The notes: generated from the sequence alone by a model not told the origin. Positions 18,694 through 28,408 are shown, counted from the stretch's first letter. The stretch: 64,000 nucleotides of DNA from CFX5 sp023384495 (GCA_048499455.1 JASNZV010000020.1:89367-153366), one strand, 5' to 3'. A program made the numbers and translations.

Positions 18694-18776
18694 TTCCTGC
18701 TGTACGCTGCCATGTTCATGGCGCTAAGCGCTCACTTCATGAACGTTATCGATGCGCGTACGGGCGTAATGACTGA

Positions 18777-19628
18777 TCAGATTGGGGAGCGTTGGGTCAG
18801 CAATCGGGCTGCCGCCGCCATGATCACAATGACGATGGCAAGCAGGATAAACGAGAGCGCTGCGCCCAACGGCCAGTTGAAGACCTGGACGAACTGGTCT
18901 TCAATCACTGTGCCAAGCATGGTTCCCGCCGGGCCGCCCAGCAGCCGCGGCTCCACAAACGAGCCAATAGCGGGGATAAAGACCAGAATAACGCCGGCCA
19001 GCACGCCCGGCATGCTCAGCGGCAACACCACGCGCCAAAAGACGCGCCAGGGCCGCGCGCCCAGGCTCATGGCCGCCTCGATCAGCCGGTCATCCAGGCG
19101 GTCGAGCGCCACGTAGATGGTCAACACCATGTAGGGCAGATAGGCGTGAACCAGCCCAATGATAATGGCCGGGTAGGTAAAGAGGATGCTGGCGTCTGTC
19201 GACCAGCCCAGCCAGCCGAGTGTCTGGTTGACGACGCCGTTTCGGCCCAGCACAATGATCCACGAATAGAGGCGGATGAGCGAGTTGCTCCAAAAGGGGA
19301 CGATCACCAGCAGAAAGAGCGCGCTCTGCCAGCGCCCGTGCACGCTTTTGGCCAGGGCGTAGGCCAACGGATAGCCCAACAAGAGGCACCCCGCGGTGGT
19401 AAAGAAGCCCATCACCAACGAATCCCACGTCAACCGTCCGTAGAAGCTGCGTGAAAAGAAGCGCGCATAGTTGTCGAGCGTGAAGTGGACCTCGCGGTTG
19501 CCCAGCGGCGCGTCGCTCAACAGGCTAAAATAGAGCATGATGCCCAACGGCGCAAAGCCAAAGAGCAGCAGCCAAAGATAGGCCGGAGCAAGGAGAGCGA
19601 GAAGGCTCCAATAGGCTCGTCGCATCAT
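18777..19628 (-). CDS. potB: Polyamine-type ABC permease (PotB-like)
   Basis: This is the second membrane subunit, 283 aa with about six helices. The EAA loop reads EAAMSLGARPWRVFWRVVLPLSMPGV, close to that of the potC partner. The N terminus (AYWSLLALLAPAYLWLLLFGFAPLG) is a typical first helix. The start codon has only a weak ribosome site, and a second ATG directly follows it. The gene follows potD after 47 bases. Confidence 0.9.
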   Translation of the reverse strand: MMRRAYWSLLALLAPAYLWLLLFGFAPLGIMLYFSLLSDAPLGNREVHFTLDNYARFFSRSFYGRLTWDSLVMGFFTTAGCLLLGYPLAYALAKSVHGRWQSALFLLVIVPFWSNSLIRLYSWIIVLGRNGVVNQTLGWLGWSTDASILFTYPAIIIGLVHAYLPYMVLTIYVALDRLDDRLIEAAMSLGARPWRVFWRVVLPLSMPGVLAGVILVFIPAIGSFVEPRLLGGPAGTMLGTVIEDQFVQVFNWPLGAALSFILLAIVIVIMAAAARLLTQRSPI

Positions 19629-19675
19629 GAATTGGATAGCTTCAGCGGGTCACAGGTTGGGCTCGTACAGCTTCG

Positions 19676-20764
19676 TCATCTTCCCATCGAAGCCTTCACT
19701 TCCTGCCAAAGCTCCACCCATTCCTGACGGACATCGGCGGGCGTGTCGGTGATAAACGCCAATTTGGACGAGATGTCGGGGTCACCAAAGACGGTGCGCG
19801 TAAACGAGTCCTCGGCCATCTGTTCGACCACGCGTGGGTTGGCCGGCACGGGCGCGCCCGCTTCCGTGTCCCAACGCACATAGAATTCGGGGCTGCTCAT
19901 GTAGTCGATCCACTTGAGCGCCATCTCCACATTGGGCGCGCCGGTGGGGATGGCCCAGGCGTCGGTCCAGCCGATGGCTCCCTCTTCCGGGATCACAAAG
20001 GCAATCGGCAGGCCAAAGGCCGTCTGTGCGCGCGAGGTCGAGCCGCTCCAGTAGACGCCGAGCGTGATCTCGCCGCTGGAGAAGAGGCGGTTGAACTCGT
20101 CTTCGGATTGCCAGAGCGCCCGCACATTGGGCATTAGCGCTTCGAGCTTGGCGCGGATCGCATCGAGGTCTGCCGGCTGATTGGCCGGCTCGATGCCGGC
20201 GGCCAGCGCGGCGAAGATGATGGCGTCTTCGTAGTTGTCCTCAAAGCCCACCTGCCCGGCGTATTGCGGGTCCCACAGGGCGTTGAGCGAATCGATGCCA
20301 TCGGGGAAGGTTTCGGTGTTGTAGACCAGCGAGGTGGCTCCCCACGCCCACGGTACGCCATAGACCTGGCCCTCGTGGATGATTTCGGGCAGCGTCTTGA
20401 ACGAATCGGGCAGCGCCTGCCAGACCTCAAGCTGCGCCACATCGATGGGCTGGAGCAGACCGTCGGCAATCGCGGGCGGGATATAGGCAATGTTGGGCAG
20501 AACCACATCATAGGCGCCCGGGCTGGTGCGCAGCTTGGTCAGCAACTCGTCTTCCGAATTGAAATAGTCATGAACCACTTCCACATTGTACATCTGCTCG
20601 AACTGCTCGATGGCCCAGGGTTCGTCCGAACCATAGCCTTGCCAGTTGAGCACGTGGAGCTTGGCCGGGACGGCGCCTGCCTGGGGCGACTGGATCGGCA
20701 TCCCGGCGCAGGCAACCAGCAGCGTGGACAAGATGAGGAGGGTGGTGGAAAGACGCAGGTTCAT
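19676..20764 (-). CDS. potD: Polyamine-type ABC substrate-binding lipoprotein (PotD-like)
   Basis: This extracytoplasmic binding protein of 362 aa captures the substrate for the PotBCA importer. A lipoprotein signal peptide is seen (MNLRLSTTLLILSTLLVAC), with the lipobox cysteine at residue 19. The mature part starts with a linker, then LHVLNWQGYGSDEPWAIEQFEQMYNVEVVHDYF, the PotD/PotF-type opening. Further family features are YDVVLPNIAYIPPAI, YGVPWAWGATSLVYNTETF and the C-terminal SPEFYVRWDTEAGAPVP. AAAGGAG lies at good spacing before the ATG. It is the first gene of the operon. Spermidine versus putrescine cannot be decided here. Confidence 0.92.
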   Translation of the reverse strand: MNLRLSTTLLILSTLLVACAGMPIQSPQAGAVPAKLHVLNWQGYGSDEPWAIEQFEQMYNVEVVHDYFNSEDELLTKLRTSPGAYDVVLPNIAYIPPAIADGLLQPIDVAQLEVWQALPDSFKTLPEIIHEGQVYGVPWAWGATSLVYNTETFPDGIDSLNALWDPQYAGQVGFEDNYEDAIIFAALAAGIEPANQPADLDAIRAKLEALMPNVRALWQSEDEFNRLFSSGEITLGVYWSGSTSRAQTAFGLPIAFVIPEEGAIGWTDAWAIPTGAPNVEMALKWIDYMSSPEFYVRWDTEAGAPVPANPRVVEQMAEDSFTRTVFGDPDISSKLAFITDTPADVRQEWVELWQEVKASMGR

Positions 20765-20958
20765 CCGATTCTCCTTTGTGCGCTAGCGTGGCTTCGCGGT
20801 CGACTGGTGGCAATTTTCGAGCAAACAGTAAAATGAAGCCCCGCGCAAAGTATACGGCAACCCGGACAATTACCCAAGTTGGCTGCCTGGGCATTGGCGT
20901 GCTCGGCGCAGGATTCACCTCCAGCCTTTTCCCGGAACGCGGCCGGCATCCGAGTGCG

Positions 20959-20991
20959 AGGTGACAGTCACTTCAAAAGTGACTGTCACCT
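20959..20991. repeat. 33-bp perfect palindrome, family C copy 2
   Basis: The same arms as at 7338 (AGGTGACAGTCACTT and its complement) are separated by CAA. It lies exactly where the coding frame of the sugar-binding protein begins, between the divergent potD and that gene. Confidence 0.85.
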
Positions 20992-22247
20992 ATAAATCGG
21001 TCGCCACCGACACCTTCCTGGCCGATGTTTTTCAATTCGAGAGCAACGCGCGCGCCGACGTCATCGGCGCCCGGGCGCTGCAGGAAGTGCCCGAATTTGT
21101 GCTCGAAGCGGTTGACATCGACGATGTGTTGCCGAGCATCCGCAGCACCCTCACGTGGGAAGGCAAGATCTACGCGCTGCCCTACGACGGCGACATCCAC
21201 TATTACGCCTTCCGCAAGGATCTTTTTGCCAACCCCGAGATCAATGAGCGATTCAAGGCGCAGTTTGGCTACGACCTGTCGCCTGAAAATGGCGCCGAAA
21301 CCTGGGAGCAATGGCGCAATATCGGCGAGTTTTTCACCGGCTGGGATTGGAATGAGGACGGCGAAGAGAATGACTTTGGCCTGGCGTGCATGACCAAGCG
21401 CGGGGACACCGCCTGGTGGGGCTTCCATTCGCGCGCCACGGCCTATGCCAAGCATCCCGATGACAAGGGTTACTTTCTCGACCTGCGCACCGGCGAGGCG
21501 CGGCTCAACAACCCAGGTTTTGTGCGCGCGCTCACCGAATGGGTGGAGGAGAACGAGAACTGGGCGCCGCCGGGTGGCACAAACTACACCTATGGCGATT
21601 CAGCCAACGCCATGAATGGCGGGCGCGTCGTGCAGACCTACAACTGGGACGCGGTGACCGGGGCCGCCGGCGCCGAAGGCTCGGTCATTGCAGGCTTGCA
21701 GGGCTACAACATCTTGCCCGGCTCGCATGAAGTCTACAATTCGCAGGCGGGCGGCTGGGATACCTTCCAATCACCCAGCCATGCGCCTTACCACGCCTTT
21801 GGCGGCTGGGTCATCGCTGTCTCGTCCAAGGCCGACCAGGCCAATCTGGAGACGATCTGGGATATGGTGACCTATGTGACCAAACCCGAAAGCGGCCTCT
21901 GGTTCGTCACCAACTTGACCGGCGCCAGTCCCTACCGCTATAGCCAGCTCCAAAATGTGGATGCCTTTGCCAGTGGTCCGCTCCAGTTGGGCGCGGAGGT
22001 GGCCGAAGATTATCTCAAGGCGGCGCAAGAGACGCTGGATCACCCCAACCACGTCACCGACCTGGCGCTGCCCGGCTGGGTGCAATATCGCGATGCGCTG
22101 GAGTTGGCCGTCTCCAAAGCGATGGCGCGCGAGGCGTCGCCGCAAGAGGCGCTGGATGAGGCCAAGGCCACCTTTGACGAGATCAGCGACCGCATGGGTG
22201 GGCTGGAACGTCAGGCTGAGATCTACCAGATCATTCTCGGTGGGTAG
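20961..22247 (+). pseudogene. Sugar-type ABC solute-binding protein lacking its N terminus
   Basis: The 428-residue frame matches family-1 extracellular solute-binding proteins of sugar importers: WEGKIYALPYDGDIHYYAFRKDLF, TWEQWRNIGEFFTG, and late in the chain GGWVIAVSSKADQANLETIWDMVTYVTKPESGLW. The beginning is wrong. No signal peptide or lipobox is present, and the first ten codons (GTG ACA GTC ACT...) are the family C palindrome. Homology picks up only about 30 residues before the conserved YALPYDGD, so some 80-100 N-terminal residues seem to be missing. As it stands the product could not be exported. It lies directly before two matching permease genes. It could be a decayed gene, or a recombination or assembly joint at the repeat. 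Confidence 0.7.
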
Positions 22248-22264
22248 GCGCGACGCGGGAAATC

Positions 22265-22317
22265 GTAGTCGCGATTTTCGTCGCTTGTACCACCTGAGCG
22301 ACGAAAGTCGCGACTAC
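22265..22317. repeat. Palindromic repeat, family B, copy 2
   Basis: The arms GTAGTCGCGATTTTCGTCGCT and AGCGACGAAAGTCGCGACTAC are separated by 11 bases, with one mismatch pair. It directly follows the stop codon of the truncated binding-protein gene. Confidence 0.8.
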
Positions 22318-22432
22318 AGGTTGCATGAATAGGTTTGGTCTGCTCTGACTGCGGCCAGCAGTCTTGCCCAGGCAAAACGGTTGGCCGCAAAGTAACCGCG
22401 CTTTGTTGGTTGAATTGGGGAGAAAGTGCATC

Positions 22433-23383
22433 ATGGGGAGTGACTCAACGGCCCTGGCCCCCAGCGCCGCGGCGTCTACACGCGCACGCCGATTTCGTCT
22501 GGAGCTACGCGACCGAACCTGGCGCTGGATCTTTCTCATGCCGGCGGTGATTGTCGTGGTGGCGTTGCTGGCCATTCCAGTGCTTTGGACGCTCTATGCC
22601 GCGTTTACCGATCTGCACCTCTTTCGCCAGGGTGTGCCGACGAGCTTTGTCGGCTTCAAGAATTTTGAAAAGCTGTTGGCGAGTAAATCCTTTTGGCGCA
22701 CCGTACAAAATACTGTCGTCTTTATGTCGGGCGTGGTGCCAACCCAGTTGTTGATCGGCACGGTGATTGCCCTCTGCCTAAACAACATCACCTGGGGGCG
22801 CAAGTTCTTCCGCACCTGGTTTCTGATGCCACTGATGGTCAGCCCGGTGGTGGTCGCTTTTGTGGTGGGCCGCATGTTGTTCCAGGAAGACATCGGGCCG
22901 ATTAACGACTTGGTGCGTTTTCTGGGCTTCAAGGGCATCCCCTGGTTTACCCATCCGGCCTGGGCCATGGTCACGATCATGGCCATCGATGTGTGGCAGT
23001 GGAGCTCGTTCATGATTCTGATGCTTATGGCTGGATTGCAAGGCATCCCGCCGGACCTGCACGAGGCGGCGCGCGTCGATGGCGCCACGGCCTGGCAGGC
23101 CTTCTGGCGGATCACGGCGCCGTTGCTGATGCCTATTGTGATCACGGCTCTCTTGATCCGCATTATCGACGCCTTCAAGGTGGTGGACATCATCATGGTG
23201 CTCACCGGCGGTGGGCCGGGTCAGGCGACTGAATCGGTGACGCTGGCCATCTACCGCGCCGGCGTCAAAGGGGGTGACCTGGCCTTTGGCAGCAGTCAGG
23301 CCTATTTTCTGTTGGTGATCATGTTGATCTTTGGTGGCGCGTTCCTCTATATGAGCCGGCGGGCCTTGGGTCACGGTCGCTAA
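22433..23383 (+). CDS. Sugar-type ABC permease (MalF/UgpA-like)
   Basis: This membrane subunit of a carbohydrate importer has 316 aa and six helices. The first helix is IFLMPAVIVVVALLAIPVLWTLYAAF. The EAA loop is EAARVDGATAWQAFWRITAPLLMPIVI, the form with the DGA motif typical of carbohydrate-uptake-1 permeases. The ATG at 22433 has GGGGAGAA about ten bases upstream, and the open frame before it is ignored. It is followed by the partner permease after 22 bases. No ATPase is encoded next to it, so it probably shares a multi-sugar ATPase encoded elsewhere. Confidence 0.92.
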   Translation: MGSDSTALAPSAAASTRARRFRLELRDRTWRWIFLMPAVIVVVALLAIPVLWTLYAAFTDLHLFRQGVPTSFVGFKNFEKLLASKSFWRTVQNTVVFMSGVVPTQLLIGTVIALCLNNITWGRKFFRTWFLMPLMVSPVVVAFVVGRMLFQEDIGPINDLVRFLGFKGIPWFTHPAWAMVTIMAIDVWQWSSFMILMLMAGLQGIPPDLHEAARVDGATAWQAFWRITAPLLMPIVITALLIRIIDAFKVVDIIMVLTGGGPGQATESVTLAIYRAGVKGGDLAFGSSQAYFLLVIMLIFGGAFLYMSRRALGHGR

Positions 23384-23405
23384 CGGCGCGCAAAGGGAGT
23401 GGAGA

Positions 23406-24263
23406 ATGATGGGTATCAAATCACGCAGACGCTGGACATTGATCATCTCTTACGGCGTGCTCATTACCTGGTCGCTGATCCTGTTTTTCCCGATGTATTG
23501 GGTGGTGATCACGTCATTCAAGAACCAGGTAGACCTGGCAGTTCGCTCGACCTATGTGCCGTTTGTTGACTTCCAGCCCAGTCTGCACGCCTGGCGCTAT
23601 CTGCTGGTGGAACGGCTGTCGTGGTTTATGGGGCCGTTTATGAACAGCGTGGTCGTGGCCTTTGTCTCTTCGACCATTGCATTGGTCATCGGCGCGCTGG
23701 CCGGGTATGGCCTGGCGCGCTTTAACTATGGCCGCCACAACAATACAATCGTGCTGGCCTTTATGTCACAGCGTATGTTTCCTGGCGCGCTCTTCATTCT
23801 GGCCTTCCTCGTCATGTTTCGCGAGCTGCGGCTGCTCGACACCCGCACCGCGCTGATCATCGTCTACGCCAGCGGCGCCGTCCCCTTTGTGGTTTGGGTG
23901 ATGCGCGACTTCTTCGAGAGCCTGCCGGTCGAGATCGAAGAGAGCGCCATGATCGACGGCGCCTCGCGGTTGGGAGTTGTCTTTCGCATTGCCATGCCGT
24001 TGGCCGCGCCCGGTCTGGTGGCGGTTTTTGTGCTGTCGCTCATCGGTGCCTGGAATGAATACCTGATCGCGCTGACATTGACCTTCCGCGAGGCGATTAC
24101 CATCCCCCTCTTTATGCAGATGCAGGTGAGCATGACCGGCATGACCCAGTGGTGGAACATGAGCGCGATCGCGCTGATCAGCGTGATCCCGGTGGTGATT
24201 GCGGGCATGGCGCTGGAGAAGTATATCACCAGCGGCCTGACCTTTGGCGCGCTCAAGGGGTAA
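23406..24263 (+). CDS. Sugar-type ABC permease (MalG/UgpE-like)
   Basis: This second membrane subunit has 285 aa. The first helix is VLITWSLILFFPMYWVVITSF. The EAA loop ESAMIDGASRLGVVFRIAMPLAAPGL carries the DGA signature, and GAWNEYLIALTLT is the usual sequence after it. A good ribosome site (GGGAGTGGAGA) precedes two adjacent ATG codons at 23406 and 23409. It forms an operon with the preceding permease and ends before a clear terminator. Confidence 0.92.
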   Translation: MMGIKSRRRWTLIISYGVLITWSLILFFPMYWVVITSFKNQVDLAVRSTYVPFVDFQPSLHAWRYLLVERLSWFMGPFMNSVVVAFVSSTIALVIGALAGYGLARFNYGRHNNTIVLAFMSQRMFPGALFILAFLVMFRELRLLDTRTALIIVYASGAVPFVVWVMRDFFESLPVEIEESAMIDGASRLGVVFRIAMPLAAPGLVAVFVLSLIGAWNEYLIALTLTFREAITIPLFMQMQVSMTGMTQWWNMSAIALISVIPVVIAGMALEKYITSGLTFGALKG

Positions 24264-24291
24264 CTGGCGGGGCGCCTACGCATGTCCACAG

Positions 24292-24322
24292 AACGGGGTG
24301 AGCATGTGCTTGCCCCGTTTTT
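24292..24322. terminator. Rho-independent terminator
   Basis: The stem AACGGGG/CCCCGTT, with an inner AGCA/TGCT pairing, is followed by a T run. It lies between the convergent permease and MFS genes and probably serves the permease operon. Confidence 0.8.
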
Positions 24323-24330
24323 GTTTAGCG

Positions 24331-25575
24331 CTATGGCTCCAGCGCGGTCGTGCGGCGTTGGTGGCGAAACTGAAAGATGAGCCAGGCGCCCAAGAGGGCC
24401 AGCGACGCATAGCTGGTGTAATAGAGCGCGCCGCGCACGTCCAACCCGAGCGCGTCTTGCGCCAGGCCGGCCCAGAGGGTCGAGAGAGATTGGCTCAACG
24501 TAAAGAGGGTAAACTCGAAGGCAAAGACGCGCCCGCGATAGGCGTCCGCCACCAGCATCTGCAAGAGCGCGGCCGAGAAGACCCAGAGCGCGCCGCCCCC
24601 CAGGGTGCGCACCAGCGTAGCGACGGCTGCTTCGGGCAGTGTGGCGGCCAGGCTCAACCAAAACATGCCGACTGTCAGCAGTGCAAAACCGACGGTTAAC
24701 GCCCAGAGCGCGGCCTGCCTGCTGTCGCCCAGCCAGCGCCGCACCAATAGCGGCCCCAACCCGCTGCCGATGCCGTTCATGGCGTAGAAGATGCTCAGTG
24801 AGATAGCCCCCTTCTCGCCAATCGGGAAGATCTGTTCGGCCAGCCCTACCTCCAATACATTGAGCGCGCCCCAGCAGAGCGCCGCCCCTCCTTTGATAAG
24901 GCTCATGGTGAGAATGAAAGGACGGCTGTGCAGATAGCGTAGCCCGTCTACAAACTGGAGGAGGGCGGCGCCGGTGGTGGCTACGTCGCCCTGGCGTGTG
25001 GGGCCCGCAATGCGGCTGATAAACCAGGCCGACCAGACAAAGGTCAAGGCGTCCAATACAAAGGCGGTGGTCAGCCCGAAAAGGGTCGCCACTACGCCGC
25101 CTGCCAATGCGCCAAGCGCCAACATCGTGCTCCAGGTAAAGCCATCGAGCGCATTGGCGGTGACCAGCTCCTTTTTGTCAACGAGGTTGGGGATCACCGC
25201 TGAGTGGGTCGGCGCAAAGAGCGCGCTCAGCGCAAACTGAATCACGGTCAGCACATAGAGCAGCCAGACCTGTTGGGTAACCTGCACCAGGATGAAGGCA
25301 AGCACCGTGAACGCGCGCAGCAGATCGGCGGCAATCAGCAGTCGCTTGCGGTCGAAACGGTCTGCCAACACGCCGGCGATTGGCGTAAAGAAAAAGAGGG
25401 GCAGAAAGCGGGCCAAGAAGAGGGCGCTGATGGCCAGGCCGCTATCGGTGAGGTGAGCGACAAGCGCCGCCGACGCCAGCAGGTTAAACCAGTCGCCGGC
25501 ATAACTGACCATTGTGGCCAGCCACAGGTTGCGAAAATCATGGTTCTCACGCAGAAGGCGGACGTAGCTGCCCAT
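24331..25575 (-). CDS. MFS transporter (MFS_3 / EntS-like)
   Basis: This 12-helix major facilitator of 414 aa resembles the group that includes the enterobactin exporter EntS and macrolide efflux proteins. The N terminus FRNLWLATMVSYAGDWFNLLASAAL is characteristic. The loop between helices 2 and 3, ADRFDRKRLLIAADLLRAF, carries the MFS signature. GAGG sits seven bases before the ATG. It stands alone between two clear boundaries. The substrate is unknown; export of a small molecule is likely. Confidence 0.88.
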   Translation of the reverse strand: MGSYVRLLRENHDFRNLWLATMVSYAGDWFNLLASAALVAHLTDSGLAISALFLARFLPLFFFTPIAGVLADRFDRKRLLIAADLLRAFTVLAFILVQVTQQVWLLYVLTVIQFALSALFAPTHSAVIPNLVDKKELVTANALDGFTWSTMLALGALAGGVVATLFGLTTAFVLDALTFVWSAWFISRIAGPTRQGDVATTGAALLQFVDGLRYLHSRPFILTMSLIKGGAALCWGALNVLEVGLAEQIFPIGEKGAISLSIFYAMNGIGSGLGPLLVRRWLGDSRQAALWALTVGFALLTVGMFWLSLAATLPEAAVATLVRTLGGGALWVFSAALLQMLVADAYRGRVFAFEFTLFTLSQSLSTLWAGLAQDALGLDVRGALYYTSYASLALLGAWLIFQFRHQRRTTALEP

Positions 25576-25892
25576 ACCGATGCCTCAAGTGTGTGGTCGA
25601 TCCGGCCCCGGATCGCGTGGGTGGGAATTTCTGAGCGGTGTTTGGATAGAGGGCGCGACGACACTCCGAACCGCGACCGTTATTTGGATAGGGCCTAGGT
25701 CAATTGATAGTGCGCCCGCAATTTTTGACGCTCTTTTTTGCAAGACTTAAATCGTACAGGGTTTCCAACGTTTGACTGTTTTCAAAATCCGCGATTTCCG
25801 TTATGATTCCTTAAGGTTACATGCTCAGTACCAATGCCAAGGGCGAAATCTAATATCCTATCCATCCTATCTTCACCGGGTCGAGGTTAATC
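25576..25892. other. Intergenic region, AT-richer than its flanks
   Basis: It lies between the divergent MFS gene and a small hypothetical gene and probably holds both promoters. I see no convincing gene, repeat or RNA in it. Confidence 0.5.
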
Positions 25893-26123
25893 ATGGCGCG
25901 TAGGCTAAATGATGACGAATGTCAGGCGATATTCAGTAAGCACTTACCGCTGGATAGGGCGCCGCTCGAAATCGAAAATAGACTGACAAACAAGGTATTG
26001 GCGGAAGTAAGAAAGCTTAGCCGTGCGACGCGCCGCCGTCGGATTCGTCTGCAGAATTTGCCGGTCATACCGTGGGTACATGCCGAACGTCCAGTTGCTG
26101 AAATGCAGGCCGGCCGATATTAA
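25893..26123 (+). CDS. Small hypothetical protein, 76 aa
   Basis: I do not recognise this protein. The ATG is preceded by a good ribosome site (GAGG, seven bases away). The N-terminal half looks helical and acidic to neutral (DDECQAIFSKHLPLDRAPLEIENRLTNK is read in part). A strongly basic patch, RATRRRRIRLQ, follows, and then a proline-containing tail. There is one cysteine and no membrane helix. The basic patch could bind nucleic acid, but that is a guess. It stands alone in a long, poorly coding stretch. Confidence 0.4.
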   Translation: MARRLNDDECQAIFSKHLPLDRAPLEIENRLTNKVLAEVRKLSRATRRRRIRLQNLPVIPWVHAERPVAEMQAGRY

Positions 26124-26943
26124 GCATCGATCCCTGTCATGCCTGTCGGCCGGAACCAAATGCAGCTCCCCAAAAACTTGCATCACAGCGTGAAGCGTGA
26201 TCCGGATCGACCCGCAGCGAAAGCCCAACGTACGCACCAATCGATGAGGATACTGCCATCCCCCTTGCGCAGGCAAATGGGGGACGGCTGATGTCGCGCC
26301 CTTAAGAACTGTCTGAAGAGTAGCGGCCAGAACCGTGCATTGCGCGCCCTGAGCGCACCAGTCGCGACGGGCAACCCAGCAACCCATCAAATCGTCAAAT
26401 TGGTCTGATATGGTCATCCTCAACCGGGTTGGGGGTGACCATATCGCGCGCCACGGTATCGTAGCGCAACGTGTTGGGCCCCTTGAGCCTACTCAAATCA
26501 CACTGCGATTTGCCGCTCGCCTCATGCCCTTACCATCATGCCCTTACCAAACGTGCGGGTCTAATCTGATTTGTCAATAAGCTACCACGAAGGTTTGTGT
26601 CAAGTTTGCGCTGATAGCAGACAGTAACTCATTACGTGTCCAACATTGGTAGATCGGAACCTGCCTTTCGACGTAGACTCGCTAGACAGCAGACCAGAAC
26701 TTGGCCTCTAAGTGAGACTAGACGAGATTCTCCCCTGAAGACTGATACCAGCCTCCTTGAAACCCTGTAAACTATCCGTTAGGAGCCTGATCATTTTGGT
26801 TAGGCACAAAGCAAAAATAGATAGAGCAGAAACATTACGACGAACCAGCATAAATGTTACACGGGCGCTATGACGGACGTAAGCTCGCCGAATGGGCGTA
26901 ACTGGGTAACATAGTCTGGCAGCGGAACTGGGAGAGTTAGGCA
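26124..26943. other. Long intergenic region without a recognised gene
   Basis: No frame on either strand has a product I recognise or a convincing start. A minus-strand frame at 25944-26423 crosses the small gene and looks like a shadow. The plus strand has several interrupted frames around 26400-26500 that could be a decayed gene. The last 150 bases are AT-rich and should hold the promoter of the zincin gene. Confidence 0.45.
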
Positions 26944-28350
26944 ATGTCGAGCAAAAATGCGGCAGAATGGGGTTGGTCACACAAGCATCTAATCGGCGCC
27001 TCGTACGCGATGGCAGGGCTTGTCGCGCTGGCCGCCATGATGCTCTATACGTCGCCAATTCAGGCTCATGCGGTGGATGCATCGTCGCCGCTAGGAAGCC
27101 TTGCCCTGGATGGATTGGTCGCCAATACCGAACTGTGCGACCTGGATTACTGGATCGAAGGCACCGATCTCTGTACGCATGGCCCTGACACGACGCCCCC
27201 CCCGCTTGACATCGTGGGCAGCGGGGCGCTCGCCGGCCCGCAGGTGACGGCTTCTTCAGTCATCTGCGAAGGTGACGGCGTCAGCGGCAAGCGGGTTCAA
27301 ATGATGTATGTGCGCAGCGAAGATGCGCCGGATCGTTACGACGAGTATGTTGAGTCGTTCCGCAAATTGGCCATCGAGCTCGACCTGATATTTGACGCCA
27401 GCGCCCACGCAACCGGTGGTCACCGCCATGTGCGCTATGTCACCGACGACGATTGCCAGGCTGTGATTCTCAATGTCGTTGTGCCCGCTTCCGCCAACGA
27501 TTCCTTTCGCGGCGCCATTCTGGCTATCAGAGAGCTGGGCTATAATGACCCTGACCGTAAGTATTTGATGCTCACCGACGCAAACGTCTACTGCGGGATT
27601 GCAACGGTCATTTCAGACACTCGCCCTACGCCGGACAACCGCAACAACCACCAGGCCGGCTATGCCCGGGTTGACAATGGGTGTTGGCGCCATTCGGTAG
27701 CCGCCCATGAATTGGTCCACCTCTTTGGCGGCGTCCAGACCAACGCCCCCAACACAAGTGGCGGCTGGCACTGTGTCGATGAATGGGATCTCATGTGCTA
27801 CTCGGATAGCCCGTTTTACCCAAGCATGGAGTATATTTGCCCGGTCACCAGTCAGTGGCTGCTTGATTGCAATCATGATGACTATTATCATACCAATCCG
27901 CCCGCCGGGAGCTATCTGGCGACCAACTGGAACGTCGCCAATAGCGCATTTCTGATTGACCGCGATGAAGTCCACAATCTTCCCCCGGAGGTGGAGATTT
28001 CAATCCCCATCAGCGTTACGGGCTTGATGGCGCCGGCGACCATCACCGTAACAGCCCAGGCGTCGGACAGTGACGGGGTGGTGACCAAGGTCGAATTCTA
28101 TCAGGACACAACCTTGCTCAAGACCGTGACGGACAACCCGTTTGTGTTTGTATGGAAGAATGTTGTCAGTGGGACTTACACCATCACGGCCAAGGCGTAT
28201 GATGATGCCGGGGCCAGCACAATATCGGCGCCGGTCATGTTGGTGGTGGTCGAGGCGCCGACCGAGCCGCTCGACGATATGGAGGAGGGCGCGCCCCGAC
28301 AGTTCAGCATTGTGCATCTGCCCTTTGTGGTCCGCCTCAAGGCAGACTGA
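26944..28350 (+). CDS. Secreted zinc metallopeptidase-like protein with Ig-like domain
   Basis: This 468-aa exported protein has a signal segment at residues 20-42 (AMAGLVALAAMMLYT). It contains a zincin motif, AHELVHLFGGVQ, with His255, Glu256 and His259. Residues 278-286 read DEWDLMCYS, with a Met-turn-like Met284, so the layout is HExxHxxG...DxMCY as in metzincin-type secreted peptidases. The usual third ligand after HExxHxxG is Gln rather than His or Asp. Several cysteines suggest disulfides. A bacterial Ig-like module follows (about 350-445: ATITVTAQASDSDGVVTKVEFY). The end is IVHLPFVVRLKAD, matching the shared tail of other secreted proteins here. GGGAGAG precedes the start. Activity is likely but not certain. 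Confidence 0.75.
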   Translation: MSSKNAAEWGWSHKHLIGASYAMAGLVALAAMMLYTSPIQAHAVDASSPLGSLALDGLVANTELCDLDYWIEGTDLCTHGPDTTPPPLDIVGSGALAGPQVTASSVICEGDGVSGKRVQMMYVRSEDAPDRYDEYVESFRKLAIELDLIFDASAHATGGHRHVRYVTDDDCQAVILNVVVPASANDSFRGAILAIRELGYNDPDRKYLMLTDANVYCGIATVISDTRPTPDNRNNHQAGYARVDNGCWRHSVAAHELVHLFGGVQTNAPNTSGGWHCVDEWDLMCYSDSPFYPSMEYICPVTSQWLLDCNHDDYYHTNPPAGSYLATNWNVANSAFLIDRDEVHNLPPEVEISIPISVTGLMAPATITVTAQASDSDGVVTKVEFYQDTTLLKTVTDNPFVFVWKNVVSGTYTITAKAYDDAGASTISAPVMLVVVEAPTEPLDDMEEGAPRQFSIVHLPFVVRLKAD

Positions 28351-28408
28351 GACGCCTTTGCCAATCCAGCATGGGATTGGCTCATTGTGGGCATAGCAGG
28401 CTGTAAGA

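Noticed and set aside
25944..26423. Minus-strand frame of 159 codons
   Set aside because: No recognised family, overlaps a small gene with a better start, and its composition looks non-coding.
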